Source of the DNA: an uncultured Pseudomonadota bacterium
Lineage (GTDB): Bacteria; Pseudomonadota; Gammaproteobacteria; Steroidobacterales; Steroidobacteraceae
Assembly (NCBI GenBank): GCA_903862885.1
Contig: CAIOZU010000035.1
Location: 62,001-126,000 of the forward strand
Reading direction: 5' to 3'
Length of the DNA: 64,000 bases
The notes below the pieces were generated by a model. It did not search any database. It worked only from the letters and a program-made list of their open reading frames with translations, and was not told the origin of the DNA. Positions 1 through 9,090 of this stretch are shown one piece after another (position 1 is the first letter of the stretch; each line of letters starts with the position of its first letter). The position numbers and the translations under genes were made by a program.

Positions 1-688
1 CGCGCGCTAAGGTGTTGCCACCCACCGAATCAATACAACCGGCAAAGCGCTCCGCTTCCAAAGGGCGTTTATGTGGATCGGCAAAAGGCGAGCGATCGAT
101 CACGCTCGTTGCACCGAGCGCCATCAAATAGTCCTGCAGCTCAGCGCGACCGGTGGAGGCCACGACTTGATAACCTAGATGGGATAACAAAGCAGTCGCC
201 ACCGAACCCACGCCACCACCCGCGCCGGTGACCAACACCTCACCGTGCGACGGCTGCAGCCCTTGCGCCTCTAGGGCAATCACGGCGAGCATCGCGGTTA
301 AGCCGGCCGTGCCAATCGCCATCGCCTGACGCGAGCTTAATCCTTTCGGTAAAGGCACCAACCAATCGGCTTTCACCGACGCCCGCTGCGCATAACCACC
401 CCAATGTCGCTCACCAACCTGCCACCCGGTCAGCACCACGGCATCACCCGGCTGGTAGCGGGCATCGCGGCTCGCGGTGACCGTACCCGCGAAGTCGATA
501 CCCGGCACATGGGGATAGGTCTTCACCAAGCCACCGAGCCCTTGGACCACTAAGCCGTCTTTGTAATTGATGGTGGAGTACTCGACCGCCACCTGCACCT
601 CACCCGCCGGGAGGGCCGAGTCATCCAGTGAAGTGACCGCGGCGGTGACCGCGCCCGCCTCGTTTGTCAGTTGCAGTGCATTAAACAT
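1..688 (-). CDS. acuI: AcuI/YhdH-type NADPH quinone/acrylyl-CoA reductase (3' end cut off)
   Basis: Zinc-free medium-chain dehydrogenase/reductase. The family reduces acrylyl-CoA or similar enoyl thioesters with NADPH in the cytoplasm. The first 229 residues are visible; the C-terminus lies left of the window. Family signatures seen are STINYKDGL near residue 40, the PGIDFAGTV stretch, and the Rossmann loop GAGGGVGSVA near residue 170. The start ATG at 688 follows AAGGAGAG at 8 nt spacing. It is divergent from the GntR operon, and a perfect palindrome (741-755) lies between them, so the GntR protein may control both. Its role here may be disposal of propionyl/acrylyl-CoA or of an enoyl intermediate from side-chain breakdown; that part is inference. 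Confidence 0.85.
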   Translation of the reverse strand, partial: MFNALQLTNEAGAVTAAVTSLDDSALPAGEVQVAVEYSTINYKDGLVVQGLGGLVKTYPHVPGIDFAGTVTASRDARYQPGDAVVLTGWQVGERHWGGYAQRASVKADWLVPLPKGLSSRQAMAIGTAGLTAMLAVIALEAQGLQPSHGEVLVTGAGGGVGSVATALLSHLGYQVVASTGRAELQDYLMALGATSVIDRSPFADPHKRPLEAERFAGCIDSVGGNTLAR

Positions 689-740
689 CCAAGCTCTCCT
701 TGAGGGGCGATGACCAGACCGCTACCTTAAGCTATTTCCT

Positions 741-755
741 ATTTGTCTGACAAAT
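741..755. promoter_or_regulatory. Perfect 15-bp palindrome, probable GntR/FCD operator
   Basis: ATTTGTC-T-GACAAAT is a perfect inverted repeat around one central base. It lies in the divergent gap between acuI (start 688) and the GntR gene (start 793). FCD-type GntR regulators usually bind short palindromes with GT..AC-type arms close to their own gene, so autoregulation and joint control of the divergent genes is the likely role. It overlaps an alternative ATG at 754, which argues against that start. Confidence 0.6.
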
Positions 756-792
756 GTTACTTTCAAGGTGCCTTCCCTGCAGCGGTCGCACC

Positions 793-1578
793 ATGAGCAT
801 TCAATATCAAGGCCTAGTCACCCACGGACTCGCCAGTCAGATTGCTGACAAGATCAAGCAAGCGATCTTAGACGGCGCGCTCAAGGTCGATGAACGCCTA
901 CCCACCGAGGAAGAACTCGCGCAACGCTTTGCGGTCTCCCGGCCCACCATCCGCGAGGCCTTAAAGCGCTTGGCCGCTCAACACCTGATTCGCTCACGAC
1001 GCGGACCCACCGGTGGCACTTTCGTCAATCAACCCACGCAGGCAGAGACGCGCCTGATGATGGCGAATGCGACCGCCTTACTGGTGTCCATGGGCGAACT
1101 CTCCCTCGGAGACATCGCCGAGACGCGTCAGGAAATCGAAAGTCTGTGCTGTCGCTTAGCAGCCACCCGTCGAACCGATGCGCAATTGGCGGTGATGGCG
1201 GAGGAAATCAAACGACAGCGCGATCCGACCCTGTCCGATCAGGATTTTTGCGCATCCGATGTGCGCTTCCATTGCACCTTGATCGCGTCGGCACATAACC
1301 CCGCACTCGAGCTCGCGGCGGCGGGTGTCATTGAGTCACTGCAGCCGGCGGTGAATCTGATGATATTCCGCTTCAGAGATCGCGCCCAAGTCGCCAATCA
1401 ACACGACACCCTCTATCAGGCCTTAGTGGCCCGCGATGCACAGGGCGCTATGAGCGCGTTAACTCACTATATGGATGTATTGACCACGCAATACCAAGCG
1501 GCTCAAGAGGCCAGCGAAACACCGAAAAAGCCGCGCAAAATAAAGCCAGTCACAGCGCAAGCACCCCGCCATGAGTAA
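793..1578 (+). CDS. GntR family transcriptional regulator, FadR/FCD subfamily
   Basis: DNA-binding repressor of 261 residues. An N-terminal winged helix (about residues 5-75) carries the GntR signature with LPTEEELAQRF and SRPTIREALKRL. An all-helical FCD effector domain follows, with the expected metal/effector residues (Asp/His in 'FCASDVRFHCTL' and later His residues). An ATG also exists at 754, but homologous proteins begin near MSIQ, and the upstream ATG sits inside the palindromic operator. The gene overlaps the MFS gene by 8 nt, so GntR-MFS-SDR is one operon. The likely inducer is a carboxylic acid or sugar acid taken up by the transporter; this is inferred from the family. Confidence 0.88.
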   Translation: MSIQYQGLVTHGLASQIADKIKQAILDGALKVDERLPTEEELAQRFAVSRPTIREALKRLAAQHLIRSRRGPTGGTFVNQPTQAETRLMMANATALLVSMGELSLGDIAETRQEIESLCCRLAATRRTDAQLAVMAEEIKRQRDPTLSDQDFCASDVRFHCTLIASAHNPALELAAAGVIESLQPAVNLMIFRFRDRAQVANQHDTLYQALVARDAQGAMSALTHYMDVLTTQYQAAQEASETPKKPRKIKPVTAQAPRHE

Positions 1579-2818
1579 TCCCCGAGGCGCTTCGCGATTG
1601 GTTCTGCTGGTGACCTCGGCGGTGTTTATCAACTACATCGATCGGGGTAATTTAGCAACTGCAGCCCCGTTGATTCAAGATGAATTACATCTGCGTGCCA
1701 CGGAATTAGGCATCTTAATGTCGGCGTTTTACTACGGCTACGTGCCTTGTATGCCACTGATGGGATGGCTCGCCGAGCGCTTTGGTACCCACAAAATATT
1801 AGCCGGTGCCGTGGCTGTCTGGTCGCTCGCCACCTTACTCACCGGCTTCGCCGGCAGCTTCATCGCACTACTGGGACTACGCGTCTTATTAGGCATCGGC
1901 GAGAGCGCTGCTTTCCCGTGCGCCTCTAAAGTGATTGCCAACGCCGTGGATGTGACCCGCTTAGGCGTTGCCAACGGCATCATGAGTTTTGGTTATCTCT
2001 TAGGCCCCGCCGTCGGTACCCTGATCGGCGGTTATCTGATGACGGTGATCGGTTGGCGCGCCGTTTTCATCATCTTCGGTAGCGCCTCCTTGCTGTGGTT
2101 AGTGCCATGGAGCCGTGCCGCCTCGGCACTCAAAGAGAGCACGGCCGCCCAGGAAGGCACTCAACCCGCCTTCCGTGACATCTTAAAACAGCGCGCCTTA
2201 TGGGGCGCCTCCATCGGTCACTTCGCCTCGAACTATGGCTACTACTTTATTATTTCGTGGTTGCCTTTTTATCTGGTCAAGTCACGCGGATTTTCGATTG
2301 CCTCCATGGCGGAGATCGCGTCGTGGGCCTATCTGCTGAACGCCCTCAGTGCCTTTGGCATGGGTTGGCTGACGGATCGCTGGATCCGCCACGGCCAAAA
2401 CCCCACGGTCATCTATAAAAGCATCATGGGCATCACCCACTTGATTGGCATCGGCTGCATGGCTGGCATGGTGCTGCTGCCTGAGAAGCAATCGATCGCC
2501 TCTTTATTTATTTTTGAACTGGTCAGCGGTTGCTCCTACACCGGTTTATTCGCCATCCCACAAATCCTTGCTGGACCGCAGGCGACTGGGCGTTGGGTCG
2601 GTGTACAAAATGCCGCAGGTAACGTGGCGGGTATCATTGCCCCCTTAATCACCGGTATCTTGGTAGACCAAACCGGTCACTTTGAGCTCGCCTTCGCGCT
2701 CGCGGCCGGTATCAACCTCTTGGGCTTTATCGGTTGGGTGTTTATCCTACCGGCGATACGACCGGTGCAGTGGCCAGCGCGATCATTGGGTGAGCGCGCA
2801 TCTGGCGTAGGAGCCTGA
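1571..2818 (+). CDS. MFS transporter, anion:cation symporter (ACS) type
   Basis: Inner-membrane importer of 415 residues with about twelve hydrophobic helices. The N-terminal stretch NYIDRGNLATAAP and the loop GWLAERFGTH between helices 2 and 3 are typical of the ACS family, which imports organic anions such as sugar acids, phthalate or other carboxylates with protons. The start overlaps the 3' end of the GntR gene by 8 nt. The SDR gene follows after one base, so the three genes are co-transcribed. The substrate is not visible from sequence; a hydroxylated carboxylate oxidised by the following SDR is the simplest reading. Confidence 0.88.
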   Translation: MSNPRGASRLVLLVTSAVFINYIDRGNLATAAPLIQDELHLRATELGILMSAFYYGYVPCMPLMGWLAERFGTHKILAGAVAVWSLATLLTGFAGSFIALLGLRVLLGIGESAAFPCASKVIANAVDVTRLGVANGIMSFGYLLGPAVGTLIGGYLMTVIGWRAVFIIFGSASLLWLVPWSRAASALKESTAAQEGTQPAFRDILKQRALWGASIGHFASNYGYYFIISWLPFYLVKSRGFSIASMAEIASWAYLLNALSAFGMGWLTDRWIRHGQNPTVIYKSIMGITHLIGIGCMAGMVLLPEKQSIASLFIFELVSGCSYTGLFAIPQILAGPQATGRWVGVQNAAGNVAGIIAPLITGILVDQTGHFELAFALAAGINLLGFIGWVFILPAIRPVQWPARSLGERASGVGA

Positions 2819-2819
2819 G

Positions 2820-3590
2820 ATGAACCCCTCTGATCTCATCGACTTTAAGCTCACCGGAAAGCGCGCGCTGGTGACCGGCAGCGCATCCGGCATTGGGCTT
2901 GCCACGGCGGAGCGTCTTGCACGCAGCGGCGCGCGCGTGGCCATGAATGATTTGTCCATCGACGCCTTGGATCGTGCCGTGACACGCCTGTTAGCCGAAG
3001 GACTTCAGGTCTATGCGGTGCCGGGTGATCTCAGCGTGGCCACCCAAGCACGCGCCGTCGCAAACGATGCCCTGACACAGCTCTCGGGCCTTGACTATCT
3101 CATCAACAACGCCGGCGCACCGCTCACCAAAGACCCGATGCCCGCGCACGACTTAGACGCCCTCACTGACGACTTTTGGGATCGCATCCTGCGGGTTAAT
3201 CTCATGAGCGCTTTTTGGATGACCCAAGCGCTGGCGCCTGCCTTAAGACAATCAAAGGGGGCGGTGGTGAACACCGCCTCTATCGCGGCGATGACCGGTG
3301 GCGGCAGCAGTGCGGCTTATGTGACCGCCAAATCGGGTCTCGTGGGTCTCACCCGAGAACTGGCGCGTGGCTTGGCTCCACAGGTTCGAGTCAATGGCAT
3401 CGCACCGGGTTTGGTCAACTCGCCCTGGGAATGCTCTTTCGGTGATCTGCAAGCGGCCGCTGACTCTACCGTCCCACTGCGTCGCGTGGGAGAACCCGCC
3501 GACTATGCGGAGGTCATCGTCTATCTATGTGCGGGGGGTCGCTACATCACCGGTGAGATCATCGCGGTCACCGGCGGCGTATTCATCTAG
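2820..3590 (+). CDS. SDR family NAD(P)-dependent oxidoreductase
   Basis: Classical short-chain dehydrogenase of 256 residues, cytoplasmic, interconverting a secondary alcohol and a ketone. It shows the cofactor loop TGSASGIG (about residues 20-27), NNAG, the active-site Ser in the NTASIAAMTGG region, and Tyr-x3-Lys in AAYVTAKSG. It starts one base after the MFS stop codon and is the last gene of the GntR-MFS-SDR operon. It converges on the nitronate monooxygenase gene with only 16 nt between stops. The substrate is probably whatever the transporter imports. Confidence 0.88.
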   Translation: MNPSDLIDFKLTGKRALVTGSASGIGLATAERLARSGARVAMNDLSIDALDRAVTRLLAEGLQVYAVPGDLSVATQARAVANDALTQLSGLDYLINNAGAPLTKDPMPAHDLDALTDDFWDRILRVNLMSAFWMTQALAPALRQSKGAVVNTASIAAMTGGGSSAAYVTAKSGLVGLTRELARGLAPQVRVNGIAPGLVNSPWECSFGDLQAAADSTVPLRRVGEPADYAEVIVYLCAGGRYITGEIIAVTGGVFI

Positions 3591-3606
3591 ACACGCTTCG
3601 CCTACC

Positions 3607-4605
<999 letters not shown>

Positions 4606-4646
4606 CTAAAAATCTACTCAGGCCAGACAACCCGCCGCTCAAGCGA

Positions 4647-5150
4647 CTAGCGACGCTTGATTGACCGTGACGCCTCGCGCTCAACGACCAGCGATGACGC
4701 CGACATCGCATCCAATCGCAATAAATTATGTTTCATAATCGTCAGCAGAGCCGCCAGTTGGCTTTGCTGGCTCACCGAGATACCCTCGAGCGTCTGTGCC
4801 TTCATATCAGCGGCGATATCGTCCATGCGACGGGTGAGCGCTTTACCTTTGGGGGACACCGACACGCGCTTGGAGCGGCGATCCATTGGGTCGGCGGTGC
4901 GAACCACAAAGCCCTTCTCTTCCAAGCGATCGACTAAACCGCCCACACTCACCTTACCCACATCCAACAGCAAGGCCAGTTCCGTCTGTGTCATGGAGCG
5001 GCCTTCATGGCGCGAAAGACCGGCGAGCACCCACCACTGTGAGCGGGTAATCCCCAATGGCTTAACGCGCTGATCGAATACCGTTCGTCGCAGCCGGGAT
5101 ACGTCATGCACCAAGCCACCAATGCGAAGCGGTTGAATTTTTTTGGCCAT
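4647..5150 (-). CDS. MarR family transcriptional regulator
   Basis: Winged-helix regulator of 167 residues. The core has LGITRSQWWVLAGLSRHEG, the recognition helix region TELALLLDVGKVSVGGLVDRLEEKG, and the wing with DRRSKRVSVSPKG. The reading frame is open well upstream, but the MAKKIQPLR start at 5150 gives normal MarR length. GAAGGA lies about 12 nt upstream, so the site is weak. It lies between the thiolase (92 nt away) and nitronate monooxygenase genes on the same strand and probably regulates this block in response to an aromatic or steroid-like ligand. MarR proteins commonly bind such compounds; the ligand here is inferred. Confidence 0.88.
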   Translation of the reverse strand: MAKKIQPLRIGGLVHDVSRLRRTVFDQRVKPLGITRSQWWVLAGLSRHEGRSMTQTELALLLDVGKVSVGGLVDRLEEKGFVVRTADPMDRRSKRVSVSPKGKALTRRMDDIAADMKAQTLEGISVSQQSQLAALLTIMKHNLLRLDAMSASSLVVEREASRSIKRR

Positions 5151-5242
5151 AGGGCGATCGCGTCCTTCATTCCAGCCAGCCACTTCGGTCGGTGTGCGTG
5201 TTGGGCTCGATGCCTGCACACACGGTCTGACCTTGGGTGCTC

Positions 5243-6424
5243 TCAGCGCTTCAGCAGCACCGACGAGCCGTGACCAAAAAGACCCTGATTGGCGGTGATA
5301 CCCACCTTGGCTTTTTTCACCTGCCGAGCGCCGGCGGCGCCACGCAATTGCCACACCACTTCGCACACCTGCGCCAGTGCTTGGGCGGGGACTGCTTCCC
5401 CAAAAGACGCCAAGCCGCCGCTGGGATTCACCGGGATACGACCCCCTATGGCGGTCGCCCCACTGCGCAGCAAGCCCTCGGCTTCACCGGTTTTACACAG
5501 GTGCAGATACTCATACCAATCAAGCTCCATGGAGGAGGCCAAGTCATAAACCTCGGCCAACGACACATCTTCTGGCCCGATACCTGCCTCTGCATAGGCT
5601 TTTAAAGCGATCGATGCGCGAAACGAATGCGCCTCAGCAGCCACCGCGGAATCGGTGGCGATATCCGGCATCTCCACTTCGCCACTGGCAAAGCGCGGCG
5701 TCACAGTAGAGATAGCGGCAATGCGAACGGGACGTTTCACACCGAGTCGCTTGGCGTACGCCGCACTGGCGATCACAACCGCCGCACCGCCGTCTGAGGT
5801 CGCGCAGATCTGCAACAAGCGAAGCGGATCAGCCACCATCGCCGAGGACATCACTTCATCGGCACTGAAGGCCTTGCGGTAGCGCGCATTGACATTGTGT
5901 ACCCCGGCTGCGGCGTTTTTTACCTTGATCGCGGTAAAGTCCTGTTCGGTGGCACCATACAGCGCCATGCGACGACGCGCATACAACGCAAAATACGTCG
6001 GGTTGGTGATACCGACATAAAAGCGCACCCAATCCGGATCATCCGGCCGATAGCCTTTGGCAGGCGCAAGAAAACCTTTCGGTGTGGTGTCAGCACCCAC
6101 CACCAAAGCCACCTCGCAATCCCCCGCCAAAATTTTTGCGCGCGCCGCGGCCAGGGCTTGTGAGCCGGATGCGCAGGCGGCATAGGAGGTATTGACCTCA
6201 GCACCCTGCCAACCGAGCGCTTGGGCGAACGTCGCCCCGGCGACATAGCCCGGATAGCCGCAACGCATGGTCGCCGCCCCTGAAATAAAGCCCACCTCAC
6301 GCCACTCGACACCCGCATCCGCTAACGCGGCGCGCGCGGCATGCACGCCGTATTCAACAAAGTGGCGACCCCACTTACCCCAAGGATGCATCCCTACACC
6401 TAACACGACGACATCCCGACTCAT
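5243..6424 (-). CDS. SCP-x/Ltp2-type thiolase or steroid side-chain aldolase
   Basis: Thiolase-fold protein of 393 residues of the non-decarboxylating lipid-transfer group. The nucleophile region YAACASGSQAL carries a Cys near residue 90, and the C-terminus has NPSGGLASFGE and the GHG motif. The start at 6424 overlaps the stop of the DUF35 gene by 4 nt (ATGA), so the two proteins are made together. In steroid catabolism such pairs (Ltp2 with the ChsH2 DUF35 domain; proteobacterial Sal/Shy) cleave the C17 side chain by retro-aldol reaction, while others are true ketothiolases. Sequence alone does not tell me which. The DUF35 partnership is the strongest clue. Confidence 0.82.
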   Translation of the reverse strand: MSRDVVVLGVGMHPWGKWGRHFVEYGVHAARAALADAGVEWREVGFISGAATMRCGYPGYVAGATFAQALGWQGAEVNTSYAACASGSQALAAARAKILAGDCEVALVVGADTTPKGFLAPAKGYRPDDPDWVRFYVGITNPTYFALYARRRMALYGATEQDFTAIKVKNAAAGVHNVNARYRKAFSADEVMSSAMVADPLRLLQICATSDGGAAVVIASAAYAKRLGVKRPVRIAAISTVTPRFASGEVEMPDIATDSAVAAEAHSFRASIALKAYAEAGIGPEDVSLAEVYDLASSMELDWYEYLHLCKTGEAEGLLRSGATAIGGRIPVNPSGGLASFGEAVPAQALAQVCEVVWQLRGAAGARQVKKAKVGITANQGLFGHGSSVLLKR

Positions 6425-6876
6425 GACGCGCTCCCAGTCAACGCGCCCAGTGGCCGCCATTTCCACACCACCACATCCAAAGCCTCTGTCTGATGGAGCG
6501 TCTCCACCACCAATTCCATTTGCATGCCGACCTGCAATTGATCAACTCCACACCCTTCCACCACTTGACCAAGCACCGTCATCTTTTCGTGCTCAAGGGT
6601 GACGGCAGCAATCGCAAACGGTACAAAAGGCACCGCAGCCACATAGGGTTCAGGGGGTTGATAGGACGCACTGGTGTAAGACCACAGCCGTCCGGTGCGA
6701 CTCAGTGGCACCGACTCAAACGCCGTACTATCACACACCGGGTTGCGACAAAACGTCGACAGCTTAGGAAAGAAAAAGGTCCCGCAGGCGACACAGCGTG
6801 ACCCCAACAAGTGCGGCTGATCTTTCTCCAGCGTATACCAGCCCTCAATGGCCGCTCGTCGTTGTCGATCCGTCAT
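6421..6876 (-). CDS. DUF35 OB-fold/zinc-ribbon protein, thiolase partner
   Basis: Small protein of 151 residues. An N-terminal zinc ribbon (CVAC near residues 28-31 and a second pair in CRNPVC near 43-48) is followed by an OB-fold (about residues 60-140, with VPFAIAAVTLE and VLGQVVEG). DUF35 proteins bind CoA thioesters and assemble with SCP-x-type thiolases; ChsH2 contains such a domain and activates the aldolase Ltp2. The stop codon overlaps the thiolase start by 4 nt. A GC-rich 354-nt leader lies upstream. No strong ribosome site is seen before the ATG. Confidence 0.85.
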   Translation of the reverse strand: MTDRQRRAAIEGWYTLEKDQPHLLGSRCVACGTFFFPKLSTFCRNPVCDSTAFESVPLSRTGRLWSYTSASYQPPEPYVAAVPFVPFAIAAVTLEHEKMTVLGQVVEGCGVDQLQVGMQMELVVETLHQTEALDVVVWKWRPLGALTGSAS

Positions 6877-7230
6877 CGTGGGTCTCGCTCTTGATCTAAA
6901 GGTCTATCATGCGGCACCGCGCGCGCGCTGTCATCTGCGACACGTGGCGTGCGCACGACGCGTCGCACCACCGAACGACGGGTTGTCGGTGGCGATTAAA
7001 GTCGCCGACAGGACCGGTGAATGCGAGGCTTAAAGCGACGACTCGCGATGAGCACACGCCGGCTCGAGGCGATCGCAGCACACAGGCGGCGCTCACCGGC
7101 GACGTTTAAGATAACGCGACGCCCACCGGTGGGGGCAACCGGGCCACCCGGCGCGGCGCGCGCGACGGCTCGAGCAGCTGACCGCCACGCGCTTCGATAT
7201 AACCTTATAATTTCCACATAACCTATTGAT
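6877..7230. other. 354-nt non-coding gap upstream of the DUF35-thiolase genes
   Basis: GC-rich stretch with no convincing gene on either strand. It should hold the promoter of the minus-strand DUF35 operon. A hairpin is visible at 6984-7010: TGTC and GGCGA pair with TCGCC and GACA, with a 3-nt bulge. An AT-rich end (about 7198-7230) contains a TATAAT-like hexamer, on the plus strand, that has no downstream gene to serve. I see no clear sigma-70 pair on the minus strand. Confidence 0.4.
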
Positions 7231-8004
7231 CTAAATACCGTAACCGCCTGCTACTGCGATGCGCTGTCCGGTCACGTAGGCGGCGCGATTGGAGGCCAAG
7301 AACACGGCCGCCTGGCCCACCTCTTCGGGCTTACCCCAACGCTTCAGGGCGAGTGATTTCTGTACTTCTTGAACCCACTGCGCATCGAACACGCCTTGAC
7401 GGGTCAATTCTAAAAACATCCCCGCTTCGATCACGCCGAGTAACACGGTATTGGCGCGCACCAGATGCTTGCCTTCTTCGCGCGCAATGCCAGTGATCAA
7501 TGCTTCGATGGCGGCTTTAGGCGCCACCGACATCACATCCCCTTCGGGCCATCGCAGATGACCGGCCGAGCCGAGATGCACGTAGGAGCCGCCACCCCAC
7601 GCCCTCAGCTTCGACAGCGTTGCCTGCAGCACGTTGTAAAAGCCATTGAGATCCTGATTGACCACGGTCTGCCACTGCTCACGACTCATGTCACCGACAC
7701 TCACTTGTGTGGCGAGCGTACCCGCACCCACGACAACGGTGTGCAAACGGCCATGGGCAGTGGCAGCGGCTGACACCGCCGCATCCACGCCACTCGCATC
7801 ACCGATTGTCATCTGATGCACACTCGCCTCGCGGCCAAGCGCGCGCACGCGTTCTGCGACCGACTCTGCCACCTCACGTTTTTTGTTATAGGTGATCGCC
7901 ACATCGCTACCGGCACGCGCGAATTCAGTACACACCGCCTGACCCACGCCTCCACTGCCACCAATCACCAGCACCGCGCCCTTCGGAAATAGATCATTAC
8001 TCAT
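7231..8004 (-). CDS. SDR-fold protein lacking the catalytic tyrosine
   Basis: Protein of 257 residues with a normal SDR scaffold: GGSGGVGQAV nucleotide loop, a C-terminal GYVTGQ-like segment and the final GG. The active site is altered. The position of Tyr in Tyr-x3-Lys reads Ser (SVAPK, Ser codon TCG), and NNAG is replaced by VGAG. The Ser of the triad (HLGSAG) and the Lys remain. This may be a catalytically changed dehydrogenase, a ligand-binding relative, or an enzyme that recruits another proton donor. It lies upstream of the DUF35-thiolase genes and downstream of two SnoaL-like genes on the same strand. Confidence 0.82.
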   Translation of the reverse strand: MSNDLFPKGAVLVIGGSGGVGQAVCTEFARAGSDVAITYNKKREVAESVAERVRALGREASVHQMTIGDASGVDAAVSAAATAHGRLHTVVVGAGTLATQVSVGDMSREQWQTVVNQDLNGFYNVLQATLSKLRAWGGGSYVHLGSAGHLRWPEGDVMSVAPKAAIEALITGIAREEGKHLVRANTVLLGVIEAGMFLELTRQGVFDAQWVQEVQKSLALKRWGKPEEVGQAAVFLASNRAAYVTGQRIAVAGGYGI

Positions 8005-8047
8005 CGTATTGCTCCTAGCAGGTATCCGTTAAATCCCAACGCAGCCA

Positions 8048-8551
8048 TCAGCCAGCAACCGATCGGGCAGCAAGCAAAGCCGTCAAGGGGCCATCGGCGT
8101 AACTGCAGTGCAAGGCGGTTTTAAACTCCGAGCGACTCTTGGTGATCTTCCAAACACCCTCGATGCGCTGATACTCATCGTGATACAGCACACTGAGAAA
8201 AGTGACTGTTTTACCCTGCGTATTGATATTCCGATAATCCAAGGACCACAAGCCGGTGGCGTGCGTATCATCGGTGAAATCAATCTCCGAATTGGCCGCA
8301 TGGTGCATATCGAGCACGTGTGGGTGACAGCCCAAGGTGCGGTACAACTCAGCAAAGGCATCCCGATCGCGAAAGACACCGAGGTGTCCCATATCGATCT
8401 CAATTTGCCCGCTCGCAAAGCAATCGCGAGCGCTGTCTGGGTCTTGTTGGTCACAGGCGTTTAAGTAGCGCGCCTTAACGCGCCGAATCGCTTCTAGGGC
8501 TTCGAGACGCTCAATGCGACGCTGCCATTCGATCGGTACCGATACGGACAT
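8048..8551 (-). CDS. SnoaL/NTF2-like protein
   Basis: Protein of 167 residues with the SnoaL_4-type NTF2 fold: helix RRVKARYLNACDQQD, then DCFASGQIEIDMG, and a C-terminal sheet with GVWKITKSRSEF. This family includes polyketide cyclases, dehydratases and isomerases that act on hydrophobic rings. ATG 8551 is preceded by AAGGTGA at 7 nt. A GTG at 8560 would overlap the upstream stop by 4 nt but has no ribosome site. The gene follows a second SnoaL-like gene directly, which suggests a hetero-oligomer or consecutive steps. The function is unknown. Confidence 0.78.
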   Translation of the reverse strand: MSVSVPIEWQRRIERLEALEAIRRVKARYLNACDQQDPDSARDCFASGQIEIDMGHLGVFRDRDAFAELYRTLGCHPHVLDMHHAANSEIDFTDDTHATGLWSLDYRNINTQGKTVTFLSVLYHDEYQRIEGVWKITKSRSEFKTALHCSYADGPLTALLAARSVAG

Positions 8552-8556
8552 GGAAC

Positions 8557-9081
8557 TCACCTTTTTGATTGATTAAAAAAAGACAGCACCTGATACGACG
8601 GATCTTGGTCATCCGCTCGACCCAGTGGAGCAGCGGCTGCAAACGGCGCAAAGGCGGCGAGATCCGCAACCCCACTCCGACACCAATCGAGCGCTAAGGA
8701 GCGCCGATAGAAACGCCACACCCCGGCACGGCGCTCATAGCGATCCAGAAACCGCCCAGCGATCACCAGCTCACGTGACTGCGGCGGATGCGTGCGATGA
8801 TACGCCTGCGTGTAAATCTCACCTTCGGCCAGATCACCGGTCACGACGAAAAGTGCATTGCTGATGCTATGCACCGTGCACTCAAAGCCGCTCAGAACAG
8901 AGGGCAGCCACGCCACATAGTCATCCGCAGAGCCTTTAAATAGGGCGCCGTGATCGTCTATGGCATCCTCATGATAAAGCGCGCGCAGCGCCTGATATTC
9001 GCGCCGATCAATGGCCCGACAATAGCGCAGCACCAACTCATGCAAGGCCTGCTGATCGAGCAGTGAATCGAGGTCAGCCAT
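8557..9081 (-). CDS. SnoaL/NTF2-like protein
   Basis: Protein of 174 residues with an NTF2-like cone. The N-terminal helices contain VLRYCRAIDRREYQALRALYHEDAI, a segment shared by the SnoaL_4 group. The last 35 residues (alanine-rich, then charged) extend beyond the fold. It lies 9 nt after the SDR gene at 9091 and its stop overlaps the ribosome site of the next SnoaL gene, so the block is translated as a unit. A hydratase, cyclase or isomerase role on a ring substrate is typical for the family, but no catalytic residues can be assigned. Confidence 0.78.
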   Translation of the reverse strand: MADLDSLLDQQALHELVLRYCRAIDRREYQALRALYHEDAIDDHGALFKGSADDYVAWLPSVLSGFECTVHSISNALFVVTGDLAEGEIYTQAYHRTHPPQSRELVIAGRFLDRYERRAGVWRFYRRSLALDWCRSGVADLAAFAPFAAAAPLGRADDQDPSYQVLSFFNQSKR

Positions 9082-9090
9082 CGTGACAGG

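Noticed and set aside
754-792. Upstream start for the GntR regulator
   Set aside because: The ATG at 754 overlaps the palindromic operator, and the extra residues are not typical of the family.
4639-4660. TCAAGCG..CGCTTGA hairpin over the MarR stop codon as a terminator
   Set aside because: No T-run follows on the minus strand, and the next gene lies only 62 nt downstream, so read-through is more likely.
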